Shown piece after piece: positions 1-6,017 of a stretch of 8,284 nt of DNA. The stretch lies in NCBI GenBank assembly GCA_015257125.1, contig JABZKU010000051.1, positions 1-8,284 of the forward strand. The letters run 5' to 3'. The stretch is from Prevotellaceae bacterium. Lineage in GTDB: Bacteria > Bacteroidota > Bacteroidia > Bacteroidales > Bacteroidaceae. Positions within the stretch are counted from its first letter, which is position 1, and every line of letters starts with the position of its first letter. The translations under genes were made by a program, and so were the position numbers. The notes below the pieces were generated by a model. That model saw only the letters and a list, made by a program, of their open reading frames with translations. It was not told the origin of the DNA and did no database searches.

Positions 1-54
1 TAGAGCATCTGACTACGGATCAGAAGGTTACAGGTTTGAATCCTGTCGGAGTCA
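1..54 (+). tRNA. tRNA-Arg(ACG), 5' end cut off by the window
   Basis: This is the 3' part of a tRNA. The D-stem 3' strand GAGC (3-6) is followed by the anticodon stem TCTGA/TCAGA (8-12/20-24) with loop CTACGGA, giving anticodon ACG at 15-17 (arginine, CGN codons after A34 to inosine editing). The variable region is 25-29 and the T stem ACAGG/CCTGT is 30-34/42-46. The acceptor 3' strand CGGAGTC is 47-53 and A54 is the discriminator. CCA is not encoded. About 20 nt are missing at the 5' end. The T loop reads TTTGAAT (35-41), with T where the nearly universal C56 is expected. Confidence 0.93.
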
Positions 55-56
55 CA

Positions 57-93
57 AAGGATCTCGCAAAGCAATTTGCGAGATCCTTTTTTT
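57..93 (+). terminator. Rho-independent terminator after tRNA-Arg
   Basis: A perfect 14-bp inverted repeat (57-70 with 75-88) encloses a GCAA (GNRA-type) tetraloop at 71-74 and runs into a T tract ending at 93. It starts 2 nt after the tRNA discriminator base, so it ends the tRNA-Arg transcript. Confidence 0.93.
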
Positions 94-423
94 GTCCCCG
101 TTCTTTACGGGTTTCTTTTCTTTCATTGTATTGAGGTTGGTGATTGTGCGGTCAAATTGCGTGGAGAGTGCTAGTCGACAAGGGTGAATAATCGATAGAG
201 CGTGAGGAAGTAGATTTGAGGAGACAGATGTTGCTTGCAGAAAAAGTTTGCATTTGTGTGAAAGGTGAGTGGAATCCGGTACGGAACGCAAAAAAATGAG
301 GCTTGGGAAGCCTGAATAAGGGATATTGATGAGTAATGATGAGAAAAACGCATTGAAATTTGGTGGATTCAAAATAAATCCGTTCCTTTGCAGTGCAAAC
401 CAAAAGTAATGCATCCCACCACA
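94..423. other. Intergenic stretch without a convincing gene
   Basis: I see no credible protein here. The longest open frames are on the minus strand, run through the tRNA-Arg terminator, and have no recognisable motif. Small structures visible are a GGCTT-GGG-AAGCC type hairpin (299-313), a short ATCCG/CGGAA-type hairpin near 274-285, and an inverted repeat TTTGCA-G-TGCAAA (387-399). The right end holds the probable promoter of the SRP RNA. Confidence 0.6.
359..390 (+). promoter_or_regulatory. Probable Bacteroidetes-type promoter of the SRP RNA/tRNA-Thr unit
   Basis: TTTG at 359-362 and TTCCTTTG at 383-390 are separated by 20 nt. This fits the -33 TTTG / -7 TAnnTTTG pattern with one mismatch (T for A at the second base). 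It would start transcription at about 396-398, some 26 nt before the first paired base of the SRP RNA, so a short leader would need removal. Confidence 0.5.
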
Positions 424-521
424 TGGGAAAGTGCCACACGGCTAGCTCCTTTCGAATCCTCCAGGGCTTGATCGCAGCAAAGGTAGTTAGTTGTAGCGGC
501 GCGATGTGGAGAGCTTTCCCA
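424..521 (+). ncRNA. ffs: Signal recognition particle RNA, small bacterial (4.5S) type
   Basis: The RNA component of the bacterial SRP, which binds Ffh and targets nascent membrane and secreted proteins to FtsY and the translocon. The ends pair perfectly (TGGGAAAG 424-431 with CTTTCCCA 514-521), followed by CCACA/TGTGG (434-438/505-509) and GCTA/TAGC (441-444/494-497). The apex shows the conserved Ffh-binding symmetric loop: CAGG (462-465) opposite AGCA (476-479), flanked by CCT/AGG (458-460/481-483), with the downstream AGGTAG typical of small SRP RNAs. The closing stem is only GC/GC (466-467/474-475), and the loop TTGATC replaces the usual GGAA tetraloop. About 98 nt is normal for this class. 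It lies 3 nt upstream of tRNA-Thr and is probably co-transcribed with it. Exact ends are inferred from pairing. Confidence 0.88.
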
Positions 522-524
522 CCT

Positions 525-598
525 GCCTCTTTAGCTCAGCTGGCCAGAGCACGTGATTTGTAATCTCGGGGTCGTTGGTTCGAATCCGACAAGAGGCT
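525..598 (+). tRNA. tRNA-Thr(TGT)
   Basis: Complete cloverleaf: acceptor GCCTCTT/AAGAGGC (525-531/591-597), D stem GCTC/GAGC, anticodon stem CGTGA/TCTCG (552-556/564-568), loop TTTGTAA with anticodon TGT at 559-561, five-base variable loop, T stem GTTGG/CCGAC around TTCGAAT. The discriminator is T598 and CCA is not encoded. The anticodon stem has a T-T mismatch at tRNA positions 29-41 (554 and 566). It reads threonine ACN codons. Confidence 0.95.
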
Positions 599-608
599 CT
601 CAAAAACA

Positions 609-645
609 GAAGAAGATATCTCAAACGAGATGTCTTCTTTTTTTT
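609..645 (+). terminator. Rho-independent terminator after tRNA-Thr
   Basis: A hairpin of about 13 bp (610-622 with 627-639, one T-G wobble) with loop AAAC (623-626) is followed by an uninterrupted T run to 645. It ends the SRP RNA/tRNA-Thr transcript and separates it from fabD. Confidence 0.92.
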
Positions 646-762
646 GTGTTTATACGAAAATCTGGTTTTCTGCGGAAAGAATTCTTTTCCATTTGTCGAC
701 AGAAAACAGCTCCGGAGGTTGCTTTTTTATGGAGCGGAGAGCCGTTTCAACAGAATTATTGC

Positions 763-770
763 TATATTTG
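763..770 (+). promoter_or_regulatory. Probable -7 element of the fabD promoter
   Basis: TATATTTG is a full match to the Bacteroidetes TAnnTTTG -7 box, 92 nt upstream of the fabD start. No good TTTG/TTG lies at the usual 19-21 nt upstream distance (nearest is TTTC at 745-748, too close), so the -33 part is weak. Transcription would start near 776, leaving a leader of about 87 nt. Confidence 0.55.
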
Positions 771-862
771 CGGTATGAAGTGCGAGACAAACTTTTGCCA
801 CTGGGTGCAGAGGAGTTGCCGTGCTTCTCTTTTATATAAGGTAATCAATCATTCAGTATTCA

Positions 863-1765
863 ATGAAAGCATACGTTTTTCCCGGTCAGGGTGCCCAATT
901 TGTAGGAATGGGCAAGGATCTCTATGAAAATCATCCCGTGGCCAAGGAACTCTTCGAGCAAGCCAACGAGATCTTAGGTTTTCGCATCACCGATATCATG
1001 TTTGCCGGTACCGATGAGGAACTCAAGCAGACAAAAGTGACGCAGCCCGCCGTCTTTTTGCACAGTGTGATCAGCGCGCGTTGCCTCGGCGCAGAATTTC
1101 AGCCCGATATGGTCGGCGGCCACTCGCTCGGCGAATTGTCGGCGCTCACAGCGGCAGGCAGTCTTCGCTTCGAAGACGGTTTGCGCCTTGTGGCGAAGCG
1201 TGCCATGGCCATGCAAGCTGCCTGCGAAGCCCGTCCCGGAACGATGGCAGCCATCATCGGACTCGAAGATGATGTGATCGAAAAGGTTTGCGCCGAAACG
1301 AGCGAAGCCACCGGCAAGGTGGTGGTGGCAGCTAACTACAACTGCCCCGGACAGCTCGTGATTTCGGGTGAACGCGAGGCCGTGGAAGAAGCCTGCACGC
1401 GACTCAAAGAGGCCGGTGCAAAGCGAGCACTTGTTCTCCCCGTGGGTGGTGCTTTCCACTCTCCGGTGATGCAAGCGGCCAAGGAAGAACTCGAAGCAGC
1501 CATCGCAGCGACTGAGTTCTCGCGTCCGAATTGCACCGTCTATCAGAACGTCGACGGGCAAGCGCACACGGAGCCGGAAGAAATCAAAGCCAATTTGATC
1601 GCGCAACTCACTTCGCCCGTGCGTTGGACGAAGGAAGTGAACAACATGGTGGCAGCCGGCGCTACTTCCTTCGTGGAATGTGGTCCGGGCAAGGCGCTCC
1701 AAGGCATGATTTCCAAGATCTGCAAAGGTAACGCCGAGGTGACCGTGAGCGGCACCAATATGTAA
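863..1765 (+). CDS. fabD: Malonyl-CoA:ACP transacylase FabD
   Basis: Transfers the malonyl group from malonyl-CoA to acyl carrier protein, supplying the extender unit of type II fatty acid synthesis in the cytoplasm. The 300-residue protein has the family's usual length. It begins with the FPGQGAQ signature (residues 6-12, oxyanion-hole Q9) and has the nucleophile motif GHSLG (86-90, Ser88). Arg113 (AKRAMAMQ) binds the malonyl carboxylate, the AFHS motif carries catalytic His199, and Q248 matches the conserved late glutamine. A GPGK motif (274-277) lies near the C-terminus. The ATG at 863 is preferred because FPGQGAQ must sit at the extreme N-terminus. No Shine-Dalgarno is present, as usual in Bacteroidetes. 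It is probably monocistronic, between the promoter near 763 and a hairpin at 1781. fabI, a later step of the same pathway, lies 4 kb downstream. Confidence 0.97.
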   Translation: MKAYVFPGQGAQFVGMGKDLYENHPVAKELFEQANEILGFRITDIMFAGTDEELKQTKVTQPAVFLHSVISARCLGAEFQPDMVGGHSLGELSALTAAGSLRFEDGLRLVAKRAMAMQAACEARPGTMAAIIGLEDDVIEKVCAETSEATGKVVVAANYNCPGQLVISGEREAVEEACTRLKEAGAKRALVLPVGGAFHSPVMQAAKEELEAAIAATEFSRPNCTVYQNVDGQAHTEPEEIKANLIAQLTSPVRWTKEVNNMVAAGATSFVECGPGKALQGMISKICKGNAEVTVSGTNM

Positions 1766-1780
1766 TTCCAAAACAACACA

Positions 1781-1830
1781 AGGGTAGGTGTCTCGCTGAG
1801 TAGGAAAGCGAGCTACCTACCTTTTGTCTT
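1781..1830 (+). terminator. Hairpin, probable terminator of fabD
   Basis: GGTAGGT (1783-1789) pairs with ACCTACC (1815-1821). After a small internal loop, CTCGCT (1792-1797) pairs with AGCGAG (1807-1812) around a 9-nt loop. CTTTTGTCTT follows. The T tract is short and interrupted, so termination may be partial, allowing read-through into the amylase-ispE genes. I found no good promoter between this hairpin and 1853. Confidence 0.75.
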
Positions 1831-1852
1831 ATCTTTTCGTCGGTTGAGTCCC

Positions 1853-3550
1853 ATGAACATCTATCAGATTTTCACTCGCCTCTATGGCAATTCTAAGCAC
1901 ACCAATGTACCCGATGGCACGTATGCAGAGAATGGTTGTGCGAAATTCAATCATTTCACGGCAGAACGCTTGAATCGAATCCGTAAATACGGGTTTTCGC
2001 ATGTGTGGTTCACCGGGGTGATAGAACATGCCACGCAAACCGACTATTCCGCCCAGGGCATTGCCGCCGATCACCCTTGGGTGGTCAAAGGGAAGGCCGG
2101 TTCGCCCTATGCCATCAAGGACTATTTCGACGTCGACCCCGATTTGGCGGAGTCCGTTCCCGACCGCATGGCAGAATTCGAAGCCTTGTTGCAGCGAGTT
2201 CATGCGGCCGGACTGAAATTTGTGCTTGACTTTGTGCCCAACCATGTGGCGCGTCAGTACGCTTCAGACGCAGCACCGCAGGGACAACGCGATTTGGGCG
2301 CCGACGACGATAGCGAAATGGCGTTTTCGGTCCGCAATAACTTCTATTATTGTTGGGGCGAGCCGTTGCATACCGATAATTTTGTGGCACCGACCGCAAC
2401 GGGTTATCCTTATCTCGAAATGCCGGCTAAAGCCACCGGAAATGATCTCTTTAATGCGTGGCCCGGCCGCAACGACTGGTACGAAACCGTGAAACTCAAC
2501 TACGGTGTGGATTATGTCGGCGGAGGTGCACGCCATTTCGACCCCATTCCCGACACGTGGAAGAAGATGACCGACATTTTGCTCTTCTGGGTGAAAAAGG
2601 GAGTCGATGCTTTCCGTTGTGACATGGCGGAGATGGTGCCCGTAGAGTTTTGGCATTATGCCATTGCGCAGGTGAAGCAGCAAGCCCCGGCCGTGCAATT
2701 CATTGCGGAAGTGTACAATCCGCAAGAATATCGCAGTTACATTGCACATGGTGGCTTCGATTTTCTCTATGATAAGGTGGGGCTCTACGATACGCTCCGC
2801 GGTGTGATTTGTCGTTACGCATCGGCCTCAGCTATCACGCAGGCTTGGCAAGCCACGGACGACATTCGCGAGCACATGCTCTATTTCTTAGAGAACCATG
2901 ACGAACAACGCATCGCTTCCGATTTCTTCTGCGGAGATGCCGCCAAGGCTTTGCCGGGATTGGTGGTCGCTGCTTGCATCGGCAAGAACCCGCTGATGAT
3001 TTACGCGGGGCAAGAACTCGGGGAGCGCGGTATGGATGCCGAAGGCTTCTCAGGAAAAGACGGCCGCACGACGATTTTCGACTATTGGAGCCCCGAAACG
3101 CTGCGCAAGTTGGCGACTTTGCCCGAATCGCTCGAGGAGGTCAAACAATCACAGTTGCTGAATGCCGAAGAACAGCGTTTATATGAGGCCTATCATACCA
3201 TTTTGCGCCTGCGCGAGACTTCTCCGGCACTGCGTGAGGGCGCTTTCTTCGATGTGATGTACGTCAACTATCAATCCATCAGTGGTTTTGATCCCAATCG
3301 GCACTATGCTTTTTTGCGCAAGACCACTGACGAGGCGATTCTTGCTGTGGCCAACTTCTCTGATCAAGACATTAGCGTGGGAGTCAAGCTTCCCGCGCAC
3401 GCCTTCGACTATTTGCATTTGGCAGAAGGCACGTTTGCGGCGCGTGATTTGGTGAGCGGACGCAAAACCGACATCGTCTTGACGCGCGACGGAGAAACCT
3501 CGGTGCAAGTCCCCGCCAACAGTGCGGTCCTCCTTTCATTTTGCCCCTAA
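1853..3550 (+). CDS. Cytoplasmic GH13 alpha-amylase-family glycoside hydrolase
   Basis: A retaining alpha-glucan-active enzyme of family GH13; exact substrate (maltodextrin, glycogen or other alpha-glucoside) cannot be read from sequence. The 565-residue protein has the four conserved GH13 regions in order: DFVPNH (126-131), GVDAFRCD (250-257, nucleophile Asp257 with Arg255), FIAEV (283-287, acid/base Glu286), and ENHD (347-350, stabiliser Asp350). About 120 residues separate regions I and II, holding a long domain-B-like insertion. The last 95 residues look like the C-terminal beta domain. There is no signal peptide: the first barrel strand (IYQIFTRLYGN) starts at residue 3, so it acts in the cytoplasm, unlike secreted or lipoprotein SusG-type amylases. 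ATG 1853 is chosen over TTG 1844, which would add only three residues. The 35-nt gap to ispE suggests one transcript. Confidence 0.9.
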   Translation: MNIYQIFTRLYGNSKHTNVPDGTYAENGCAKFNHFTAERLNRIRKYGFSHVWFTGVIEHATQTDYSAQGIAADHPWVVKGKAGSPYAIKDYFDVDPDLAESVPDRMAEFEALLQRVHAAGLKFVLDFVPNHVARQYASDAAPQGQRDLGADDDSEMAFSVRNNFYYCWGEPLHTDNFVAPTATGYPYLEMPAKATGNDLFNAWPGRNDWYETVKLNYGVDYVGGGARHFDPIPDTWKKMTDILLFWVKKGVDAFRCDMAEMVPVEFWHYAIAQVKQQAPAVQFIAEVYNPQEYRSYIAHGGFDFLYDKVGLYDTLRGVICRYASASAITQAWQATDDIREHMLYFLENHDEQRIASDFFCGDAAKALPGLVVAACIGKNPLMIYAGQELGERGMDAEGFSGKDGRTTIFDYWSPETLRKLATLPESLEEVKQSQLLNAEEQRLYEAYHTILRLRETSPALREGAFFDVMYVNYQSISGFDPNRHYAFLRKTTDEAILAVANFSDQDISVGVKLPAHAFDYLHLAEGTFAARDLVSGRKTDIVLTRDGETSVQVPANSAVLLSFCP

Positions 3551-3585
3551 ACGGCAACTTTGTTTCATAGAAAATACGCAGACTT

Positions 3586-4425
3586 ATGGTAGTATTTCCT
3601 TGTTGCAAAATCAACTTGGGATTGAATGTTGTGGAACGCCGTTGTGATGGTTATCACAACATCGAAACGGTGTTCTATCCCATACCTTTGCATGACAATC
3701 TTGAGGTGCTTTCCGCAAAGAATGCATCTCAGCCCTATCTGTTCCACCAAACCGGTTTCGAATTGGAGGGAACACCCGATAATAATTTGGTGATTCGCGT
3801 GCTCAATCAGCTGCGCGAAGACTATAAGCAGATACCTCCGCTCGAAATTTGGTTGCACAAACGCATACCTTCGGGAGCCGGTTTGGGCGGGGGGAGCAGT
3901 GATGCGGCTTTCATGATGCGCCTGCTCAACGAACAGTATGATTTGCAAATGGACGATGAAGATATCGAATATCGTCTTTCGCAACTTGGGGCGGATTGTG
4001 CCTTCTTCTACAAGGCAAAACCGGCTTATGCGACCGGCATCGGCGACCAACTCATGACTTTGGACTTCGATTTGGCCGGATGGAACTTGGTTTTGGTAAA
4101 ACCCAAGATCACGGTGTCTACTCGCGATGCCTATGCGATGGTGAAACCCAAACCTTCGGAAGAAAGTCTTCTCCTTTCGTTGTCTCGCGACCCCGAAACT
4201 TGGAAAGACACGGTGAAGAACGATTTCGAGCCCAGTGTCTTCCATCGTTATCCCGAAATCGCTGCCATCAAGCGCACGCTTTATGATATGGGTGCGACTT
4301 ATGCGGCCATGTCCGGCAGTGGGTCGAGCGTGTTTGGCCTCTTTCGCAATCACCAACCCGAGGCTGCTGAAATCTTCCACGACTGTTTTGTGGCAGAAAT
4401 GCGCTTGAGATTACCCGAACCATGA
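3586..4425 (+). CDS. ispE: 4-diphosphocytidyl-2-C-methyl-D-erythritol kinase IspE
   Basis: The fourth enzyme of the MEP (non-mevalonate) isoprenoid pathway. It phosphorylates the 2-hydroxyl of CDP-ME with ATP, on the way to IPP and DMAPP for undecaprenyl carriers and quinones. It is a 279-residue GHMP-kinase-fold protein of normal IspE length. Seen: N-terminal KINLGLNV with Lys8 (equivalent of E. coli Lys10), DGYHNIETVF (21-30), the glycine-rich ATP loop PSGAGLGGGSSDAA (95-108), LGADCAFF with Asp137 (catalytic base), and the late GHMP motif MSGSGSSVFG (242-251). ATG 3586 places Lys8 correctly. It follows the GH13 gene by 35 nt without a visible promoter, and its stop overlaps the next start (ATGA, 4422-4425), so it is probably translationally coupled to the EFR1-type protein. 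Confidence 0.96.
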   Translation: MVVFPCCKINLGLNVVERRCDGYHNIETVFYPIPLHDNLEVLSAKNASQPYLFHQTGFELEGTPDNNLVIRVLNQLREDYKQIPPLEIWLHKRIPSGAGLGGGSSDAAFMMRLLNEQYDLQMDDEDIEYRLSQLGADCAFFYKAKPAYATGIGDQLMTLDFDLAGWNLVLVKPKITVSTRDAYAMVKPKPSEESLLLSLSRDPETWKDTVKNDFEPSVFHRYPEIAAIKRTLYDMGATYAAMSGSGSSVFGLFRNHQPEAAEIFHDCFVAEMRLRLPEP

Positions 4426-5210
4426 TTTATTATTTCTCCGGCACCGGCAATACGCGGTGGATTGCGGAGCAAATGGGGCAACTCTGCGGGCTCCCCGTAA
4501 GGCGGATCACCGATTGTGTAAGCGAAGCGGAGGTTGTCGCAACGGAACAAGGGGATAAGCAGGTCTTGGGCATGGCTTTTCCGATTTATGGGTGGACGCT
4601 TCCGGCGGTTGCTATGGACTTTATTCGACGATTGCCCAGAGCTGAGGAAGGAAAGTCCTACTACGTTTTCGCGCTGCTGTCTTGTGGTGATGATATTGGC
4701 CGAACCAATCTCTATTTGGCTAAATTGTTGGCGGAAAAAGGCTATCGCCTCGATGCCGTCTGGTCATTTTCGATGCCAAACACCTATATTGCCTTGCCGT
4801 TCTTTGATGTAGATTCGGAGGAATTGGCGAAGCAGAAAGTGGAGGCTACGCGCCTAAAGTTGGTACAAGCCGCACAGGCTGTGCAAGTACGGAAGAGTGG
4901 GGTGGTAGATGTGGTACCCGGCGCTTTTGCCCGCCTGAAAAGTGGCTTCCTTCGCTGGTTCTTCTACCGATTTTGGGTGGGGCCGCATTTATTTGCTACG
5001 AATGGGCGGTGTACAGCCTGCAAACGTTGTGAAAAGGCCTGTCCGATGCACAATGTCAAGGTCGAACAAGCGAAGATTGGCCCCAAGTGGGGCGAACATT
5101 GCACCTTTTGTTTGGCCTGCTACCACGTTTGTCCGGAAAGCAACATTCATGTCCGTCCCGCTGGGGCAAATAAAGGACGGCATACGCAGTTTTTGGATAC
5201 CTATATCTAA
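4422..5210 (+). CDS. EFR1-family flavodoxin-ferredoxin fusion (electron carrier)
   Basis: A 262-residue cytoplasmic redox protein combining an N-terminal flavodoxin-like domain and a C-terminal bacterial ferredoxin domain. The FMN phosphate loop SGTGNTR is at residues 6-12, directly after the first strand (MIYYF), which fixes the start. FPIYGWTLP (53-61) and LLSCGDD (85-91) match later flavin-contacting loops. Two four-cysteine [4Fe-4S] motifs follow: C197-x2-C200-x2-C203-x3-C207-P and C227-x2-C230-x2-C233-x3-C237-P. A basic and aromatic linker (about 171-190) joins the domains and is not a convincing membrane helix. The architecture matches the family named EFR1, whose partners are largely unknown. 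It overlaps ispE by 4 nt. A role in feeding electrons to an Fe-S enzyme is inference; the substrate is unknown. Confidence 0.88.
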   Translation: MIYYFSGTGNTRWIAEQMGQLCGLPVRRITDCVSEAEVVATEQGDKQVLGMAFPIYGWTLPAVAMDFIRRLPRAEEGKSYYVFALLSCGDDIGRTNLYLAKLLAEKGYRLDAVWSFSMPNTYIALPFFDVDSEELAKQKVEATRLKLVQAAQAVQVRKSGVVDVVPGAFARLKSGFLRWFFYRFWVGPHLFATNGRCTACKRCEKACPMHNVKVEQAKIGPKWGEHCTFCLACYHVCPESNIHVRPAGANKGRHTQFLDTYI

Positions 5211-5221
5211 CCTTTCATACC

Positions 5222-5845
5222 ATGACCGACGTCGAACAGCACAAGAACAGAGAGTTTTTCATCTCTGTCGCCCATGAGTACATCAAACGACCGGGCGTTT
5301 CGGAGCTGTTGGCCTATCTAAACCAGAAAACTGATTTCTTTTGGGCACCGGCTTCGCTCAATGCACATCTCAGCGAGCCCGGTGGTTTGTGCCAGCACTC
5401 CATCAATGTTTTAGAAACCGCTTTGCGCATTTACAAATCGGTGTTACAGCCTTATGCGTGCTTGGGAGCAAGCCCGGAAAATGAAGGATTGACAGAAGAA
5501 AGCATTGCTGTCGTCGCTTTGTTTCACGATGTTTGTAAGTGCAACACCTTTCGGCAAACCGAAAAGCGCAGAAAAAATGAGAAAGGCCAATGGGAAAGTT
5601 ATCAAGGCTATGAATTGGTTGATCGTTTTCCCTTTGGGCAAGGCGAAAAATCGTGCATAATCGTCAGCCACCTGTTGCATTTGACGCGCGACGAGATGCT
5701 GGCCATACGATGGAACAAAGGAATGTTTGATGTCGGTGAGAACGGTTCTGCAAGCCGCCGCGCATTTTATGACGCCGCGCGCATGACTCCACTGGTTTCG
5801 TTGCTGCAAGCTGCCAATTTATTGTGCGCGCAATGTATAGAGTAG
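5222..5845 (+). CDS. HD-domain protein, possibly catalytically altered
   Basis: A 207-residue protein related to HD-superfamily metal-dependent phosphohydrolases of the short type found in Bacteroidetes, Firmicutes and phages. Seen: TDFFWAPAS (37-45), GGLCQHSINV with His59, LFHDVCK with the His102-Asp103 doublet, and FPFGQGEKS (136-144). Two positions look unlike relatives as I recall them: Q140 where GHGEKS is usual, and N199 (LLQAANLL) where the final metal-binding Asp of an IADL-type helix is expected. The enzyme may therefore be weakened, inactive or changed in metal use. Alternatively the last ligand lies elsewhere. There is no signal peptide. It begins 11 nt after the EFR1-type gene and is the last gene of the likely GH13-ispE-EFR1 operon. 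Substrate unknown. Confidence 0.8.
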   Translation: MTDVEQHKNREFFISVAHEYIKRPGVSELLAYLNQKTDFFWAPASLNAHLSEPGGLCQHSINVLETALRIYKSVLQPYACLGASPENEGLTEESIAVVALFHDVCKCNTFRQTEKRRKNEKGQWESYQGYELVDRFPFGQGEKSCIIVSHLLHLTRDEMLAIRWNKGMFDVGENGSASRRAFYDAARMTPLVSLLQAANLLCAQCIE

Positions 5846-5939
5846 GGCGGATTGAAAAATAAATCCCTGTATTCTGTAATTTGTAGGTAACAAAATGATG
5901 TATTATTGCGTTGCTTTCCTGTTTCGCTCCCTTGTTTTA

Positions 5940-5970
5940 TTGCAGTCATTGCACATTTACACTATCTTTG
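5940..5970 (+). promoter_or_regulatory. fabI promoter (Bacteroidetes type)
   Basis: TTG (5940-5942) and TATCTTTG (5963-5970) are 20 nt apart, matching the -33 and -7 boxes; the -7 fits TAnnTTTG exactly. Expected transcription start is about 5976, giving a leader of about 42 nt to ATG 6018. The upstream in-frame ATG at 5895 would precede the promoter and is therefore not the start. Confidence 0.82.
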
Positions 5971-6017
5971 CGCAACTAAAAATCATAAGTATAATCTATT
6001 CCCACAACATAGCACAC

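Noticed and set aside
52..439. Minus-strand open frames of 120, 95 and 60 codons in the tRNA-Arg/SRP RNA interval
   Set aside because: They overlap a terminator, a tRNA or the SRP RNA, have no family motif, and their composition looks like translated noncoding DNA.
553..927. A 124-codon plus-strand frame from within tRNA-Thr into fabD
   Set aside because: It begins inside the tRNA, runs through a terminator and into fabD in another frame; no motif.
974..1771. Long antisense open frame opposite fabD (265 codons)
   Set aside because: fabD is certain on the plus strand; the antisense frame is open because of codon bias and shows no known protein pattern.
1818..1837. Possible -7 boxes (TACCTTTT, TATCTTTT) before the GH13 gene
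   Set aside because: Both miss the final G of TAnnTTTG and no -33 TTG/TTTG lies at the right distance; the sequence is better explained as the terminator tail.
3565..4380. Long antisense open frame opposite ispE (271 codons)
   Set aside because: Same reason: ispE is certain, and the reverse frame has no recognisable domain.
5849..5866. Short hairpin GGATT/AATCC after the HD-domain gene
   Set aside because: Only 5 bp and no T tract, so it is not a convincing terminator.
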